From positions 1,302,001-1,366,000 of the forward strand of contig NZ_CP035913.1 of assembly GCF_004209755.1 (NCBI RefSeq): a stretch of DNA of 64,000 bases, in the 5' to 3' direction. A model generated the notes under the pieces. It had not been told where the DNA came from, did no database searches, and saw only the letters and a program-made list of their open reading frames with translations. The DNA is from Pseudoduganella lutea. GTDB lineage: Bacteria; Pseudomonadota; Gammaproteobacteria; Burkholderiales; Burkholderiaceae_D. Position numbers and translations under genes: made by a program. Below are positions 48,774 through 57,330 of the stretch, piece by piece. Position 1 is the first letter of the stretch. Each line of letters begins with the position of its first letter.

Positions 48774-49562
48774 TCAGAACCAGCTTTCCTTCACATACAC
48801 GACATCGTCGGGCAAGACCAGGTCATCATGCTTGGCATCGACCAGCTGGAGCTTGCCTCCAGCATCGCGGCGTTTAATCATGATGCCACGTTCGGTACCG
48901 CGCGGGGTCAGGCCGCCCCCCACCGACAGTGCCTGCAATACCGTCATCGAACGTTCGATGCGGAACGCACCCGGACGCTGCACTTCGCCATAAATATAGA
49001 AGCGCGGGGCACGCTCCACGTAGAGGATATCGTTGGGGTTGAGTTCCATATCCTTCGACAGCTGACCGCTGCTGATCATGCCGATGATATCGATCGTTTC
49101 CTTGGTCGTATCGGTCCCGTTCTTGCGGATCAGGCTGACCGAGTCGCCCCCATCCGGACCAATGCCGCCGGCTACGGCCAGCAGGTCCATCAGCGTACGC
49201 TTGCCTTCCAGCGGATAACGGCCTGGTCGGTTGACGTTCCCCAATACCGAAACCAGACCGCTCTGCGCACCGGTGACGATGATGTTGACCTGCGCCTTGC
49301 GAACGAATCCACCGCTCTCGAGCAGCGCGCCCAGCTTCTTCTCCGCTTCGGGAACGGCCAGGCCGCCCACCTTCACTTGTCCAACAAGGGGGAACGTGAT
49401 GTCGCCACTGTTCGTGACCCGGGTTTCCAGGCCCAGGTCCGGGCTGCCATAGACGGAGATCCGGATGACGTCGCCAGCACCCAGGATTGTCTGCGCAGTA
49501 GCCACCCCTGCCGCCCCGGCAAGCATCACTGCCGCCATCCAGAAAAAGAATCGTTTGATCAT
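48774..49562 (-). CDS. epsE: Polysaccharide export protein EpsE (Wza family)
   Basis: The 262-residue protein has a signal peptide cut after ATA near residue 23, without a lipobox Cys. The poly-export domain follows (LGAGDVIRISVYGSPDLGLETRV, GDITFPLVGQVKVGG), then SLBB-like domains (GLVSVLGNVNRPGRYPLEGKRT; RFYIYGEVQRPGAFRIERSMT). The C-terminus is DVVYVKESWF. It should form the outer-membrane polysaccharide channel with EpsF. The absence of a lipidated Cys differs from classical Wza but is usual for EpsE-type proteins. It is 24 bp after epsD. Confidence 0.95.
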   Translation of the reverse strand: MIKRFFFWMAAVMLAGAAGVATAQTILGAGDVIRISVYGSPDLGLETRVTNSGDITFPLVGQVKVGGLAVPEAEKKLGALLESGGFVRKAQVNIIVTGAQSGLVSVLGNVNRPGRYPLEGKRTLMDLLAVAGGIGPDGGDSVSLIRKNGTDTTKETIDIIGMISSGQLSKDMELNPNDILYVERAPRFYIYGEVQRPGAFRIERSMTVLQALSVGGGLTPRGTERGIMIKRRDAGGKLQLVDAKHDDLVLPDDVVYVKESWF

Positions 49563-49586
49563 CTGGTTTCCTTTCTGTTTATTGAA

Positions 49587-50531
49587 TTACTTTAAACCTG
49601 CGACACCGCGCTCGTTGACATCCTGCGCTGGTGCGGCAGCATTCCCGGTCACTGCTGCGGCGGGGTCGGACGGCTTGTTGCCAGCCGGTGCATCGGCCTT
49701 GTTCAGATACTCGATTTTCGCGGTGGCACGCAGGCGCTTGACCTCGGCTTCCGCGGCTTCCTTGTTTTTCTTGTTAACCAGGAATTGTTCGATCTGTGGC
49801 GTTGCCTGCTCGATCGATACCGGCGCGTCCTTGATATCATTGACCGTCATCAGCAGACTGCGTTCCCCTTCACGAATGATGAACAGCTGGCCTTTCGGCA
49901 TGGTCGACAGCTTGCTGGTCAACTCAGGCGGCAATTCCTGGCTGGAGCGTGCCAGCTGCCCACGGCCATATTTCACCTTGTGCTCGTCCAGCCATGCCGC
50001 CACGACATCCATCGACTTCGACGAATCGATCACACCCTTGAGTTCGTCGGTCAGCGCACTCGTCGGCAATACCAACTGTCGCATGTCAAACAATTTGCGG
50101 TTCGCGAAGAATTGCGGGTTCTGGTTGAAATATTGCTCCACCTCGGTCTTGCTCGGCCGCGTTGGCGTTCCGATGCGCTTTTGCAGGTAAGCCTGCGCCA
50201 CGATCGTCGACTTGGCACGTTCGATCGTCTGCATCACCTTGGGGTCGCGGTCGAGCTTTTCCTTCAGGGCTTCCGCTTCCAGCAGTTGCCGATCGATCAG
50301 CGCCTCCAGCACCCGCTTGCGCGCTGTTTCCTGCTGGGCAGCAGGGACGTTGGCACGAGACAGTTCCTCGTTCAGCTGCAGCACGGTAATTTCCTGACCG
50401 TTGACATTCACCATCGCCTGGCCTGGCTTCTTCTCGGCTTTATCACCGCACGCGGCAAGCGATGCCGCAGCCAGCACCATAGCCGCGCACAGCAGCTTAC
50501 GTTGAAAAAGGGGCTTCGTATGAACTATCAA
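49587..50531 (-). CDS. epsD: EpsD family peptidyl-prolyl isomerase-like lipoprotein
   Basis: The 314-residue product has a lipoprotein signal with lipobox SLAAC (Cys28). A SurA-like N-terminal helical region follows (ITVLQLNEELSRANVPAAQQETARKR is its core) with VLEALIDRQLLEAEAL near 80. A parvulin-like domain comes next (YGRGQLARSSQELPPEL, LFIIREGERSLLMTVNDI). EpsD proteins accompany EpsE in xrtB clusters and probably assist folding of export proteins. The start is TTG 50531 with GGAGG upstream; the next ATG lies inside the signal. The last 45 residues are Ala/Pro-rich. A 207-bp gap from epsB suggests an internal promoter. Confidence 0.9.
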   Translation of the reverse strand: MIVHTKPLFQRKLLCAAMVLAAASLAACGDKAEKKPGQAMVNVNGQEITVLQLNEELSRANVPAAQQETARKRVLEALIDRQLLEAEALKEKLDRDPKVMQTIERAKSTIVAQAYLQKRIGTPTRPSKTEVEQYFNQNPQFFANRKLFDMRQLVLPTSALTDELKGVIDSSKSMDVVAAWLDEHKVKYGRGQLARSSQELPPELTSKLSTMPKGQLFIIREGERSLLMTVNDIKDAPVSIEQATPQIEQFLVNKKNKEAAEAEVKRLRATAKIEYLNKADAPAGNKPSDPAAAVTGNAAAPAQDVNERGVAGLK

Positions 50532-50738
50532 AATACTCCTCCAGTAGCTTTAAGGGTTCGTTCAAGGCCGCGACGGTGACAGCCAAAAATTTCAAAAATT
50601 ATCATCAATGAAGCATTTTAGCAACTTTTTGACCATGACTGCTGAAGCATGGAAGTAGCAAAATTACAACGAGAACGACATTCTATCCGGCAAGCCACGT
50701 CTTAACCCTGAATATTCGCTTAAGAGCGAAAAAAAACA
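50532..50738. other. 207-bp gap between epsB and epsD
   Basis: This is the largest gap in the eps operon and is AT-rich. It contains the palindrome TTCGCT-TAAG-AGCGAA followed on the plus strand by an A-run, near the epsB stop, and GATAAT on the minus strand about 60 bases before epsD. An internal promoter is plausible; no strong -35 is seen. Confidence 0.35.
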
Positions 50739-52121
50739 TCAATGCGCGTTTTCGCGCTGCAGAACTACCTTGACAGTCTTCACGACAATCCACAGATCCA
50801 GCCAGAGTGACCAGTTTCGCAGGTAGTCGAGGTCGTATCGGATGCGGGCTTCCATCTTGTCGAGGGTTTCTGTTTCGCCACGGAAGCCGTTCACCTGCGC
50901 CCAGCCGGTAATGCCGGGTTTTGCCTTGTGACGCAGCATGTAACCCTTGATCAGCTTGCGATACTGCTCATTGTGGGCAACGGCATGTGGCCGCGGGCCG
51001 ACAATGCTCATGCGACCTTGCAGTACGTTGATAAATTGCGGCAATTCGTCGAGCGATGTCTTGCGCAGGAATGCGCCGACCTTCGTGATGCGCTGGTCGT
51101 TCTTCCTTGCCTGCACCACGTTGGTCCCGTCTTCGGTCACCGTCATTGAACGGAATTTGTAGACGTAGATCTGCTCGCCGTACAGGCCATAGCGGCGCTG
51201 CCGGAAGATGATGGGTCCTGGCGAACTCAACTTGACCGCGATAGCGATCGCCAGCATGACCGGCAACAGCAGCAGCTGGATGACAAGTGCCAGCACGATA
51301 TCGCTCGCCCTCTTGACGAACGTATTAAAGCCCGTGAAAGGCGTTTCGCAGATCGCAATAACCGGCATGCCGCCCACGTTGTCGAAACGCGCCTGCATGA
51401 GGTCGAACACATAGATATCGGGCAGGAAGTAGACAGATGCTGTTGTGTCCTGCAGGTCGTCAAGCAGCTTGCGGATCCGCGGTTGCGCGGAAATCGGCTG
51501 GCTGATGAAGATCATCTTGATGTTGTTTTCACGCACAAATGCTGCGACGTCGCACATCTTGCCCAGGATTGGATGATGCAGGTCGGCGGGATGGCGATCG
51601 GCAGTGCGGTCATCGAAAAACCCTCGCACCTGCATGAAGAGGTTCGGGTAGCGCTCCGTGGTGCGGGCAAACTTGATGCCGACATCGTTGGCGCCCACGA
51701 TCAGGACCGAGCGCACTTCCCTCGCATTGGAAGGATCCGACCCCATGGTTCGCACGGCCAGATGGCTGATGAGCAGCAGGAACGGGGTTGCTACAAACCA
51801 GGCCAGCACCACTTTTTCTTCGTAGTGGTAAGCCAGGCCGCTGACCGAACCCAGGGCAACCAGGATCAGGGCCGTGACACCCCACCCTGCGATGACGTCG
51901 CGCGAGTATGCCAATATGCGGCCGCTACGCCAGGTGCGGTACGGATCGATATGCTGGTAGACAGCCGATGAAATGAAAAAAGCGAGAATCATCAGGATCA
52001 GCGAGTAACCGGTGAACGGTTCACCGAACAGCGCCGAGGCCACATACAGCGTGCCCATGATTATCAGCGGGTCGAGCACACGCTGAAAGAATGAAATCAG
52101 TGGAATATCGTTAATGGTCAT
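50739..52121 (-). CDS. epsB: Undecaprenyl-phosphate sugar phosphotransferase EpsB
   Basis: The 460-residue membrane enzyme starts repeat-unit synthesis by moving a sugar-1-phosphate, usually glucose, to undecaprenyl phosphate. Four hydrophobic segments occupy about 15-140, then a CoA-binding-like Rossmann domain (VLIVGANDVGIKFARTTERYP). A fifth membrane segment (ASDIVLALVIQLLLLPVMLAI) precedes the bacterial sugar transferase domain with SSPGPIIFRQRRYGLYG, YVYKFRSMTVTEDG, TSLDELPQFINVLQGRMSIVGPRP and GITGWAQVNGFRGETETLDKM. All family motifs are intact. I chose ATG 52121, which follows the epsL stop by ten bases. Confidence 0.96.
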   Translation of the reverse strand: MTINDIPLISFFQRVLDPLIIMGTLYVASALFGEPFTGYSLILMILAFFISSAVYQHIDPYRTWRSGRILAYSRDVIAGWGVTALILVALGSVSGLAYHYEEKVVLAWFVATPFLLLISHLAVRTMGSDPSNAREVRSVLIVGANDVGIKFARTTERYPNLFMQVRGFFDDRTADRHPADLHHPILGKMCDVAAFVRENNIKMIFISQPISAQPRIRKLLDDLQDTTASVYFLPDIYVFDLMQARFDNVGGMPVIAICETPFTGFNTFVKRASDIVLALVIQLLLLPVMLAIAIAVKLSSPGPIIFRQRRYGLYGEQIYVYKFRSMTVTEDGTNVVQARKNDQRITKVGAFLRKTSLDELPQFINVLQGRMSIVGPRPHAVAHNEQYRKLIKGYMLRHKAKPGITGWAQVNGFRGETETLDKMEARIRYDLDYLRNWSLWLDLWIVVKTVKVVLQRENAH

Positions 52122-52131
52122 TGCTACTTCT

Positions 52132-53334
52132 TTAGAATTGCGCGCTGGCGTTGATGGAAACGCCATTTGCTTTGTAGTCACTGCTGCCGATGAGTGGGCT
52201 GCCGGCGCGCTTGTCACGGAATACGGTGGCACTCACCTGCATGGACTGCCGGGGCGTCCAGGTCACGCCTGCGGTTGCGCCGTTGATACGGTCACCGCCA
52301 TCGCCATTGAACACGACGCCGGGCACCTGTTCGAATTCGCGGGTGTCATGCCGCACATTCGCCGTGGCCTGGAGCTTTGCCGAGATAGTCCAGATCGCAC
52401 CAAGGCTGCCGCCCTTGTTCAGGCTGTTAGTCACCAGGCTGCTTTCCACCGCCGCGAACTCGCGCCATGCGTCGGCGGTGAAGGTTACCTTGCCGAGCGG
52501 CGACCAGCGGACGCCAACGCGGCCATTGGCACCGCTGGAATCGCGCATGGCAAGGCTTTCATGCTTGCGCTTTGCGTAACCCGCCAGGACCGTTACCTGG
52601 GTAACTCCGCTGTACAGCCAGCTGACATTGAGCTTCAATTCGTCCTGGGTGTAGCCGTCGTCGATCAACGTGCTGCTCAGGATCCGCGGCGACTTGTATT
52701 TGCCTCGAAGATGACGGGCCACCAGACCGATGCGGCTGCCACTGGCGGCCAGATGATCGACACCGATCTCAGCCAGATCGTCCGTACGATTATTGATCCG
52801 CTGAGTGAGCAATTCATAGTCGAACTCGTTACGCACGAATGAGCCGCGGAGTTGCCAGCTCGGATGAAAGCGCCATGCTCCGGTGGCAGTCTGGTTGCGT
52901 TGTGTACGCAGATTCCGCTCGTCCGACTGGCTATCCGTGAAAGGGGTCAGCGACTGCACATAGCTCGCACCCAGGTTGCCGCTGAGACGATTGCCAAGCT
53001 GCCAGGAAAGGTCTGCACCGATATCCTTGGCGTTGTAATCGAGCTGGCTGTAATGATCGAACGTGACGCGCGATACTTTGGCCCGTCCAGTCAGCTTTTG
53101 CCGTCCGAATGGCCGGTCGATCAGGATGCCCCCTTGTGCCTGCCGCGCGCGATCGGAGCGCTGCTCGGAAGGCGCATTGTCCGGCGAGCGCAGCAAGTTG
53201 TCATCGTATGTATAGCCCAGGGCGACAAACGGGTGGATCGTGTCGCTGATCTCGGCTGAAGCATTGCCACAGCACAGCAGCGCGGCAAGCGCGGCCGGCG
53301 CAAGGGGCAACAATCGTGGCTTTTTACTCAGCAT
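52132..53334 (-). CDS. epsL: Outer-membrane beta-barrel protein EpsL
   Basis: The 400-residue precursor has a signal peptide (cleavage after ASA near residue 28). Short amphipathic strands follow (FVALGYTYDDNLLRSPDNAP, GRAKVSRVTFDHYSQLDYNAK, QLRGSFVRNEFDYELL), ending in Phe (SINASAQF), which is the outer-membrane barrel signature. The order epsL-epsB and the DDNLLRS motif match the XrtB-associated EpsL family. The barrel could be an export pore complementing EpsE. ATG 53334 was preferred over TTG 53340 because of its GAG spacing. It lies 33 bp after the CAAX-protease-like gene. Confidence 0.92.
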   Translation of the reverse strand: MLSKKPRLLPLAPAALAALLCCGNASAEISDTIHPFVALGYTYDDNLLRSPDNAPSEQRSDRARQAQGGILIDRPFGRQKLTGRAKVSRVTFDHYSQLDYNAKDIGADLSWQLGNRLSGNLGASYVQSLTPFTDSQSDERNLRTQRNQTATGAWRFHPSWQLRGSFVRNEFDYELLTQRINNRTDDLAEIGVDHLAASGSRIGLVARHLRGKYKSPRILSSTLIDDGYTQDELKLNVSWLYSGVTQVTVLAGYAKRKHESLAMRDSSGANGRVGVRWSPLGKVTFTADAWREFAAVESSLVTNSLNKGGSLGAIWTISAKLQATANVRHDTREFEQVPGVVFNGDGGDRINGATAGVTWTPRQSMQVSATVFRDKRAGSPLIGSSDYKANGVSINASAQF

Positions 53335-53367
53335 TATCAATACTCAAATATTAATTAATCTACAATC

Positions 53368-54108
53368 TTACCAGTAAGTCCAGTTTGAAGTCACCACGAC
53401 CCATGCCCCGAGGAGGCCGTTCGTGACCGCGTGCGCCAGCACGGGCGCCCACAGATTTCCGCTCCGGATATACAGCCAACTGTAGGAAATACCGGCAACG
53501 ATGCCGGCCAGCCAGAGGTTGTGTTCGAAACCGAACAGCACTACCGTGATCGCAATCGACTGCATCCCCACGGCAGCCGGATATACGCGCAGAAAGTCGC
53601 GCTGCTCCAGCCAGCGCATCAGGAAGGACCGCCAGAATAGCTCTTCCATCAGGGGCACGACCACCGCGGCGCCGGCAATTCGCACGGCAACGAGCAGCCA
53701 GTCGATCCTGCCTCCCTCAGCAGTTGGATCGAAACCGGCAGATTTGCCAACCTGCATCCAATCCGCATCCAGATTCACCCACAGCACCAGCACGACCAGT
53801 CCCGTAACCACCGATGCGAGCAAGCAGCGCCAACTCATGGATCGCCATGCAAGTTCGACATACATTTTGCGATAGGCCACCATTGCGGCGACGACGAGGG
53901 TGATCTTGACCGCATAAAGCCATCGCAGCTCATCCACCGACCAGCCAAGGCCCGCAAGCCCATCCGCTATGGCGATGAAAGCGATGTAAATCGCAAAGGG
54001 AAGTATGCGGGCGGTAGACTGCCGCCGGAAAAAGCCTGGCTCCTTGCTACTGTCGAGCGCGCCGGTATCGGCAGCCTTGGTGGGACGAATACGCTGCTGG
54101 GCTGTCAT
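53368..54108 (-). CDS. CAAX-protease-like (CPBP) membrane protein of the exosortase-associated type
   Basis: The 246-residue protein has about seven hydrophobic segments and the CPBP/Abi glutamic protease motifs: VVVPLMEELFWRSFLMRWL (EEXXXR), VVLFGFEHNLWLAGIVAG (FXXXH) and APVLAHAVTNGLLG (HXXXN). The metal-ligand and catalytic residues are therefore intact. Proteins of this group are regularly found with exosortase loci (CAAX prenyl protease-related family). Here it leads the eps operon, 33 bp before epsL. Its substrate is unknown. A role in processing PEP-CTERM proteins or an export component is inference. Confidence 0.9.
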   Translation of the reverse strand: MTAQQRIRPTKAADTGALDSSKEPGFFRRQSTARILPFAIYIAFIAIADGLAGLGWSVDELRWLYAVKITLVVAAMVAYRKMYVELAWRSMSWRCLLASVVTGLVVLVLWVNLDADWMQVGKSAGFDPTAEGGRIDWLLVAVRIAGAAVVVPLMEELFWRSFLMRWLEQRDFLRVYPAAVGMQSIAITVVLFGFEHNLWLAGIVAGISYSWLYIRSGNLWAPVLAHAVTNGLLGAWVVVTSNWTYW

Positions 54109-54238
54109 TACAATCTACCTGAGGACTATCGAAGAAAGCAGTTCCCACGTTCTGCCAGAATAATTTGCCAATGTTACAACAATCAATTGATGCTGTCTCG
54201 CGGAATCGTGCATACCAGCAATTTAAACGAAAAATACG

Positions 54239-56134
54239 TCAACTGCGTGACTCGATCTGCTCCCATCGCTCAAGTGCAGCCATCAATTGCTCATCGATCT
54301 CTTCCGACCTTTGCTGCAACCGGCCTGCCTCGGCAGCGGAATTCTTGTAGAACCCCGGATCGGACAGCGTTGCGCTCAGCTGCTTCTGCTCTTCCTCCAA
54401 CGCGGCTATACGGCCGGGCAGCTCGTCGAGTTCACGCTGCTCCTTGTAGCTGAGCTTCTTCGGCTTCGGCGCGGGTGCCGCAACGGGCTCTTCCGCCTTG
54501 GCTTTCAGCTCTTGCTTTCGTCCCGGGGATGCCGCGATCGGGGTGCGAACCCGTTCCCAGTCGCTGTACCCGCCGATGTATTCGCGCCACAGTCCGCCGC
54601 CCTCGGCCACGATCACCTGGGTCACCACATTATCGAGGAAAGTTCGGTCATGGCTGACGAGGAACACGGTGCCTGAATAATCTTCCAGCAGCTCTTCCAG
54701 CAACTCCAGCGTGTCGATGTCCAGATCGTTCGTAGGCTCGTCCAGGACCAGTACATTGGCGGGCTTTGCGAAAAGACGGGCCAGCAGCAGCCGGTTGCGT
54801 TCGCCACCCGACAATGTGCGGACAGGGGAACGGGCACGCTCCGGCGCGAACAGGAAATCGCCCAGGTAACTCATCACGTGCTTCTTCTGGCCATGGATCT
54901 CGACCCAGTCGGAGCCGGGAGAGATCGTGTCGGCCAGCGTGGCCTCTTCGTCGAGCTGGGCACGCATCTGGTCGAAGTAGGCAACCTGCAGGCGAGCCCC
55001 CTGCTTGACGGTGCCGCTGTCGGGCTGGTCGACGCCGAGGATCAGCTTGAGCAGCGTCGTCTTGCCGGCACCGTTCGGCCCGATCAGCCCGACCTTGTCG
55101 CCGCGCATGATGGTGGCGGAGAAATCGTTCACGATCACCGCCGCGCCGAAACGCTTGTCAACTCCCTCGAGCTCGGCAACGATCTTGCCGGAGCGTTCGC
55201 CGGCTGCCACCTCGAGCCGCACCTGGCCCTGCTGGTCACGGCGGGCAGTGCGCTGGTCACGCAGGCGCTCCAGGCGCCGGACACGTCCTTCATTGCGGGT
55301 CCTGCGGGCTTCCACGCCTTTGCGGATCCAGACCTCTTCCTGTGCAAGGAACTTGTCGAACTTGGCGTTCTCGACCTCTTCAATCGCCAACTGCTCGGCC
55401 TTGCGTGCCTGGTAGGCACTGAAATTGCCGGGATAGGACAGCAACCGGCCACGATCGAGTTCGATAATGCGTGTTGCCACATTGTCGAGGAACGAGCGAT
55501 CGTGCGTAATGAACAGCACACTACCCTTGTATTCCCGCAACAGGCCCTCGAGCCACTGGATGGAAGTAAAGTCGAGATGGTTGGTCGGCTCATCCAGCAG
55601 CAGCACATCCGGCCCGGCCACCAGCGCACGCGCCAGGGCCACGCGTTTCTGCATGCCGCCCGAAAGCGTTTTCACCATGACATCGCTGGCAAGGCCCAGC
55701 CGGTCCAGTGTCTGCTCCACCTTGTTGTTGATGCTCCATGCGTCCGCCGCATCAAGCTTGGCCGAAATCTCGTGCATGCGATCAGCCAGGGCCTCGTCAT
55801 CGCCCTGCCCGAACTGGCCGGTCAGCTTTTCGTATTCCTTGACCAATTTCGGCAGCTCGCCCAAACCGGCGGCAACGACGTCGAACACTTCCATGGCCGG
55901 GTCGAATTGCGGCTCCTGTTCGACGTAAGCGATCCGTAACCCCTGCTGCATGACGAGCAAGCCGTCATCCAGCTTCTGCTGGCCGAAGAGGATCTTGAGA
56001 AGCGAGGATTTGCCCGTGCCATTGCGGCCAATTAGACCGACGCGCTCGCCGGCGTCCAGCGAAAATTCGGCATGGTCGAGCAGCGCGTGGTGGCCGAACG
56101 CGAGTTGCGCAGAGGTAAGAGAGATGACTGCCAT
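54239..56134 (-). CDS. uup: ABC-F family ATPase (Uup)
   Basis: The 631-residue cytosolic protein has two ABC cassettes: Walker A GRNGTGKSS near 38 and GPNGAGKTT near 350; signatures LSGGMQKRVALARAL and LSGGERNRLLLARLF; Walker B LLLDEPTNHLDF and LVLDEPTNDLDI. The linker between cassettes contains ARRTRNEGRVRRLERLRDQR, and a C-terminal coiled coil (about 545-631) is the Uup hallmark. Uup acts in ribosome- and DNA-related quality control. It is a core gene without a direct link to the polysaccharide locus. I chose ATG 56134, since upstream codons encode no family sequence. Confidence 0.95.
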   Translation of the reverse strand: MAVISLTSAQLAFGHHALLDHAEFSLDAGERVGLIGRNGTGKSSLLKILFGQQKLDDGLLVMQQGLRIAYVEQEPQFDPAMEVFDVVAAGLGELPKLVKEYEKLTGQFGQGDDEALADRMHEISAKLDAADAWSINNKVEQTLDRLGLASDVMVKTLSGGMQKRVALARALVAGPDVLLLDEPTNHLDFTSIQWLEGLLREYKGSVLFITHDRSFLDNVATRIIELDRGRLLSYPGNFSAYQARKAEQLAIEEVENAKFDKFLAQEEVWIRKGVEARRTRNEGRVRRLERLRDQRTARRDQQGQVRLEVAAGERSGKIVAELEGVDKRFGAAVIVNDFSATIMRGDKVGLIGPNGAGKTTLLKLILGVDQPDSGTVKQGARLQVAYFDQMRAQLDEEATLADTISPGSDWVEIHGQKKHVMSYLGDFLFAPERARSPVRTLSGGERNRLLLARLFAKPANVLVLDEPTNDLDIDTLELLEELLEDYSGTVFLVSHDRTFLDNVVTQVIVAEGGGLWREYIGGYSDWERVRTPIAASPGRKQELKAKAEEPVAAPAPKPKKLSYKEQRELDELPGRIAALEEEQKQLSATLSDPGFYKNSAAEAGRLQQRSEEIDEQLMAALERWEQIESRS

Positions 56135-56186
56135 AGCAATAAACGAGAGGTGAACCCGACATTGTACCGACAGAACAGCAAGGACA

Positions 56187-56215
56187 GTAACATTTACGCT
56201 CATGTCGGCTATAAT
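56187..56215 (+). promoter_or_regulatory. Promoter of the tRNA-Arg gene
   Basis: GTAACA (56187-56192) and a perfect TATAAT (56210-56215) are spaced by 17 bases, ending 17 bases before the tRNA. The placement fits a sigma-70 promoter with a start near 56222. Confidence 0.6.
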
Positions 56216-56232
56216 TGCGCTCGCCTTGCGTC

Positions 56233-56307
56233 CTCCCCGTAGCACAATGGATAGTGCACATGCCTCCTAAGCGTGGGATACTGGTTCGATTCCAGTCGGG
56301 GGGACCA
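56233..56307 (+). tRNA. tRNA-Arg (anticodon CCT)
   Basis: The cloverleaf can be drawn by eye. Acceptor CTCCCCG (56233-56239) pairs with CGGGGGG (56297-56303). The D-arm is GCAC/GTGC. The anticodon arm CATGC/GCGTG has loop CTCCTAA (anticodon CCT, reading AGG). The T-arm ACTGG/CCAGT has TTCGATT. Discriminator A and an encoded CCA (56305-56307) complete 75 bases. A sigma-70 promoter lies just upstream. The gene separates the core gene uup from the PEP-CTERM and acetylation region; tRNA-Arg genes are frequent integration sites. Confidence 0.95.
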
Positions 56308-56326
56308 GCCCAGCATTGCACCTTGC

Positions 56327-57097
56327 TTATGAACGGCGGCGCGACGCGCCAATGAGGAGCAGGCCGGCGACCATCATTGCCCACGTGCCCGGCTCGGGTA
56401 CAGGCAGCGTAGCCGTGTACACGGTCAGCGTCGGATTTACGTAATACATTTCCGTTTGGCCATAAGACTTGTACTCGACATCCGGAATGCCGGCCGCTTG
56501 CCAGTAAGTTCTGCCTGCGCCCACACTCCCCCACATCTCCAGCGACAGGTCAAAGTTGCCTAGGCCAGCCGTGTTGAACACGCTCGCACTCACGCCAACC
56601 GGCGTCCAGAAATTCGTCACCTGATACATCTCGGGCACGACTACCGTACTTCCAGGCGCGGAAATAGCCGCGCCACCCCATGCAACGTCATGATGCCCGC
56701 CATACTCAACATTGGTTGCAAAGCTGGGCACCTCGGGCGGAGTAAAGACGCCATAGACCGATGCGGAAAACATCACGCCAGTGATGAGATAACCAGCGTT
56801 TGACTGCAAGTTCATTGTTGACTTCAGATACCCCGGATGCATGGACGACGTGCCGTGGACTTCGAACTGAAGCGTTTCCTCAAAACTGTCCAGGCTGATA
56901 ACGGTCGAAGTCTGGCTGCTGGACCTTACGCTGATCGAAGGGGGCACATCGGCAGGTGGCGGGGAATAATAGAAAAAGCTCTCATAGGAAGAAATGCCAA
57001 GCGAGAACGCTGGCACCGAAAGCGATGTGTCAGCCTGAGCAGCAGAGTATGGCAACAGGGCCGGGACGGCTAGCAAGAGACCAGCAAGCGAACGCAT
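56327..57097 (-). CDS. PEP-CTERM sorting-domain protein
   Basis: The 256-residue precursor has a signal peptide (cleavage after AQA near residue 22). A beta-rich domain contains many Ser, Thr and aromatic residues (SLGISSYESFFYYSPPPADV, NFDLSLEMWGSVGAG). The PEP-CTERM tail has VPEPGTWAMMVAGLLLIG and the basic end ASRRRS. ATG 57097 has GGAGGAAGT directly upstream. It lies 20 bases from the 3' end of the tRNA and converges with it. It is monocistronic, separated from the SGNH gene by an intrinsic terminator. Function unknown; surface or biofilm matrix association is the general view for the class. Confidence 0.92.
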   Translation of the reverse strand: MRSLAGLLLAVPALLPYSAAQADTSLSVPAFSLGISSYESFFYYSPPPADVPPSISVRSSSQTSTVISLDSFEETLQFEVHGTSSMHPGYLKSTMNLQSNAGYLITGVMFSASVYGVFTPPEVPSFATNVEYGGHHDVAWGGAAISAPGSTVVVPEMYQVTNFWTPVGVSASVFNTAGLGNFDLSLEMWGSVGAGRTYWQAAGIPDVEYKSYGQTEMYYVNPTLTVYTATLPVPEPGTWAMMVAGLLLIGASRRRS

Positions 57098-57233
57098 ACT
57101 TCCTCCGATAGTTATAAATAAAATATCTATCCTACCGTATTCTGCAGCGCTGGTGGCATTGTGCTGGGGGGTAGCCACAACCCTACGCGAGGCATTCACG
57201 CCCCCTTGCGGTCCGACTTATAACGTGGAAAGT

Positions 57234-57271
57234 AAAAAGCATTTCGCACCATGGCTGGGCGCGAAATGCTT
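57234..57271 (-). terminator. Intrinsic terminator after the SGNH gene
   Basis: AAGCATTTCGC (57237-57247) pairs with GCGAAATGCTT (57261-57271), an 11-bp stem with a 13-base loop. On the minus strand it is followed by a short T-run (57238-57234). It is well placed to end the MBOAT-SGNH operon, whose last stop is at 57331. Confidence 0.75.
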
Positions 57272-57330
57272 GGTCGATCCGGGATCAGGGCAGGCACGAG
57301 GGCGGCATCACGTACGCGCAGCCGTTCCGA

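Noticed and set aside
54010..54017. GGCGGTAG, matching the ops element of RfaH-controlled polysaccharide operons
   Set aside because: It lies inside the CAAX-protease-like gene and on the antisense strand relative to the operon, so it cannot act as an operon-leader ops site.
56233..57240. Sigma-54-like GG-N10-GC site upstream of the PEP-CTERM gene at 57097
   Set aside because: Only the GG and GC dinucleotides match; the flanking TGGCAC and TTGC consensus is poor. Sigma-54 control of PEP-CTERM genes is known in other bacteria but is not supported here.
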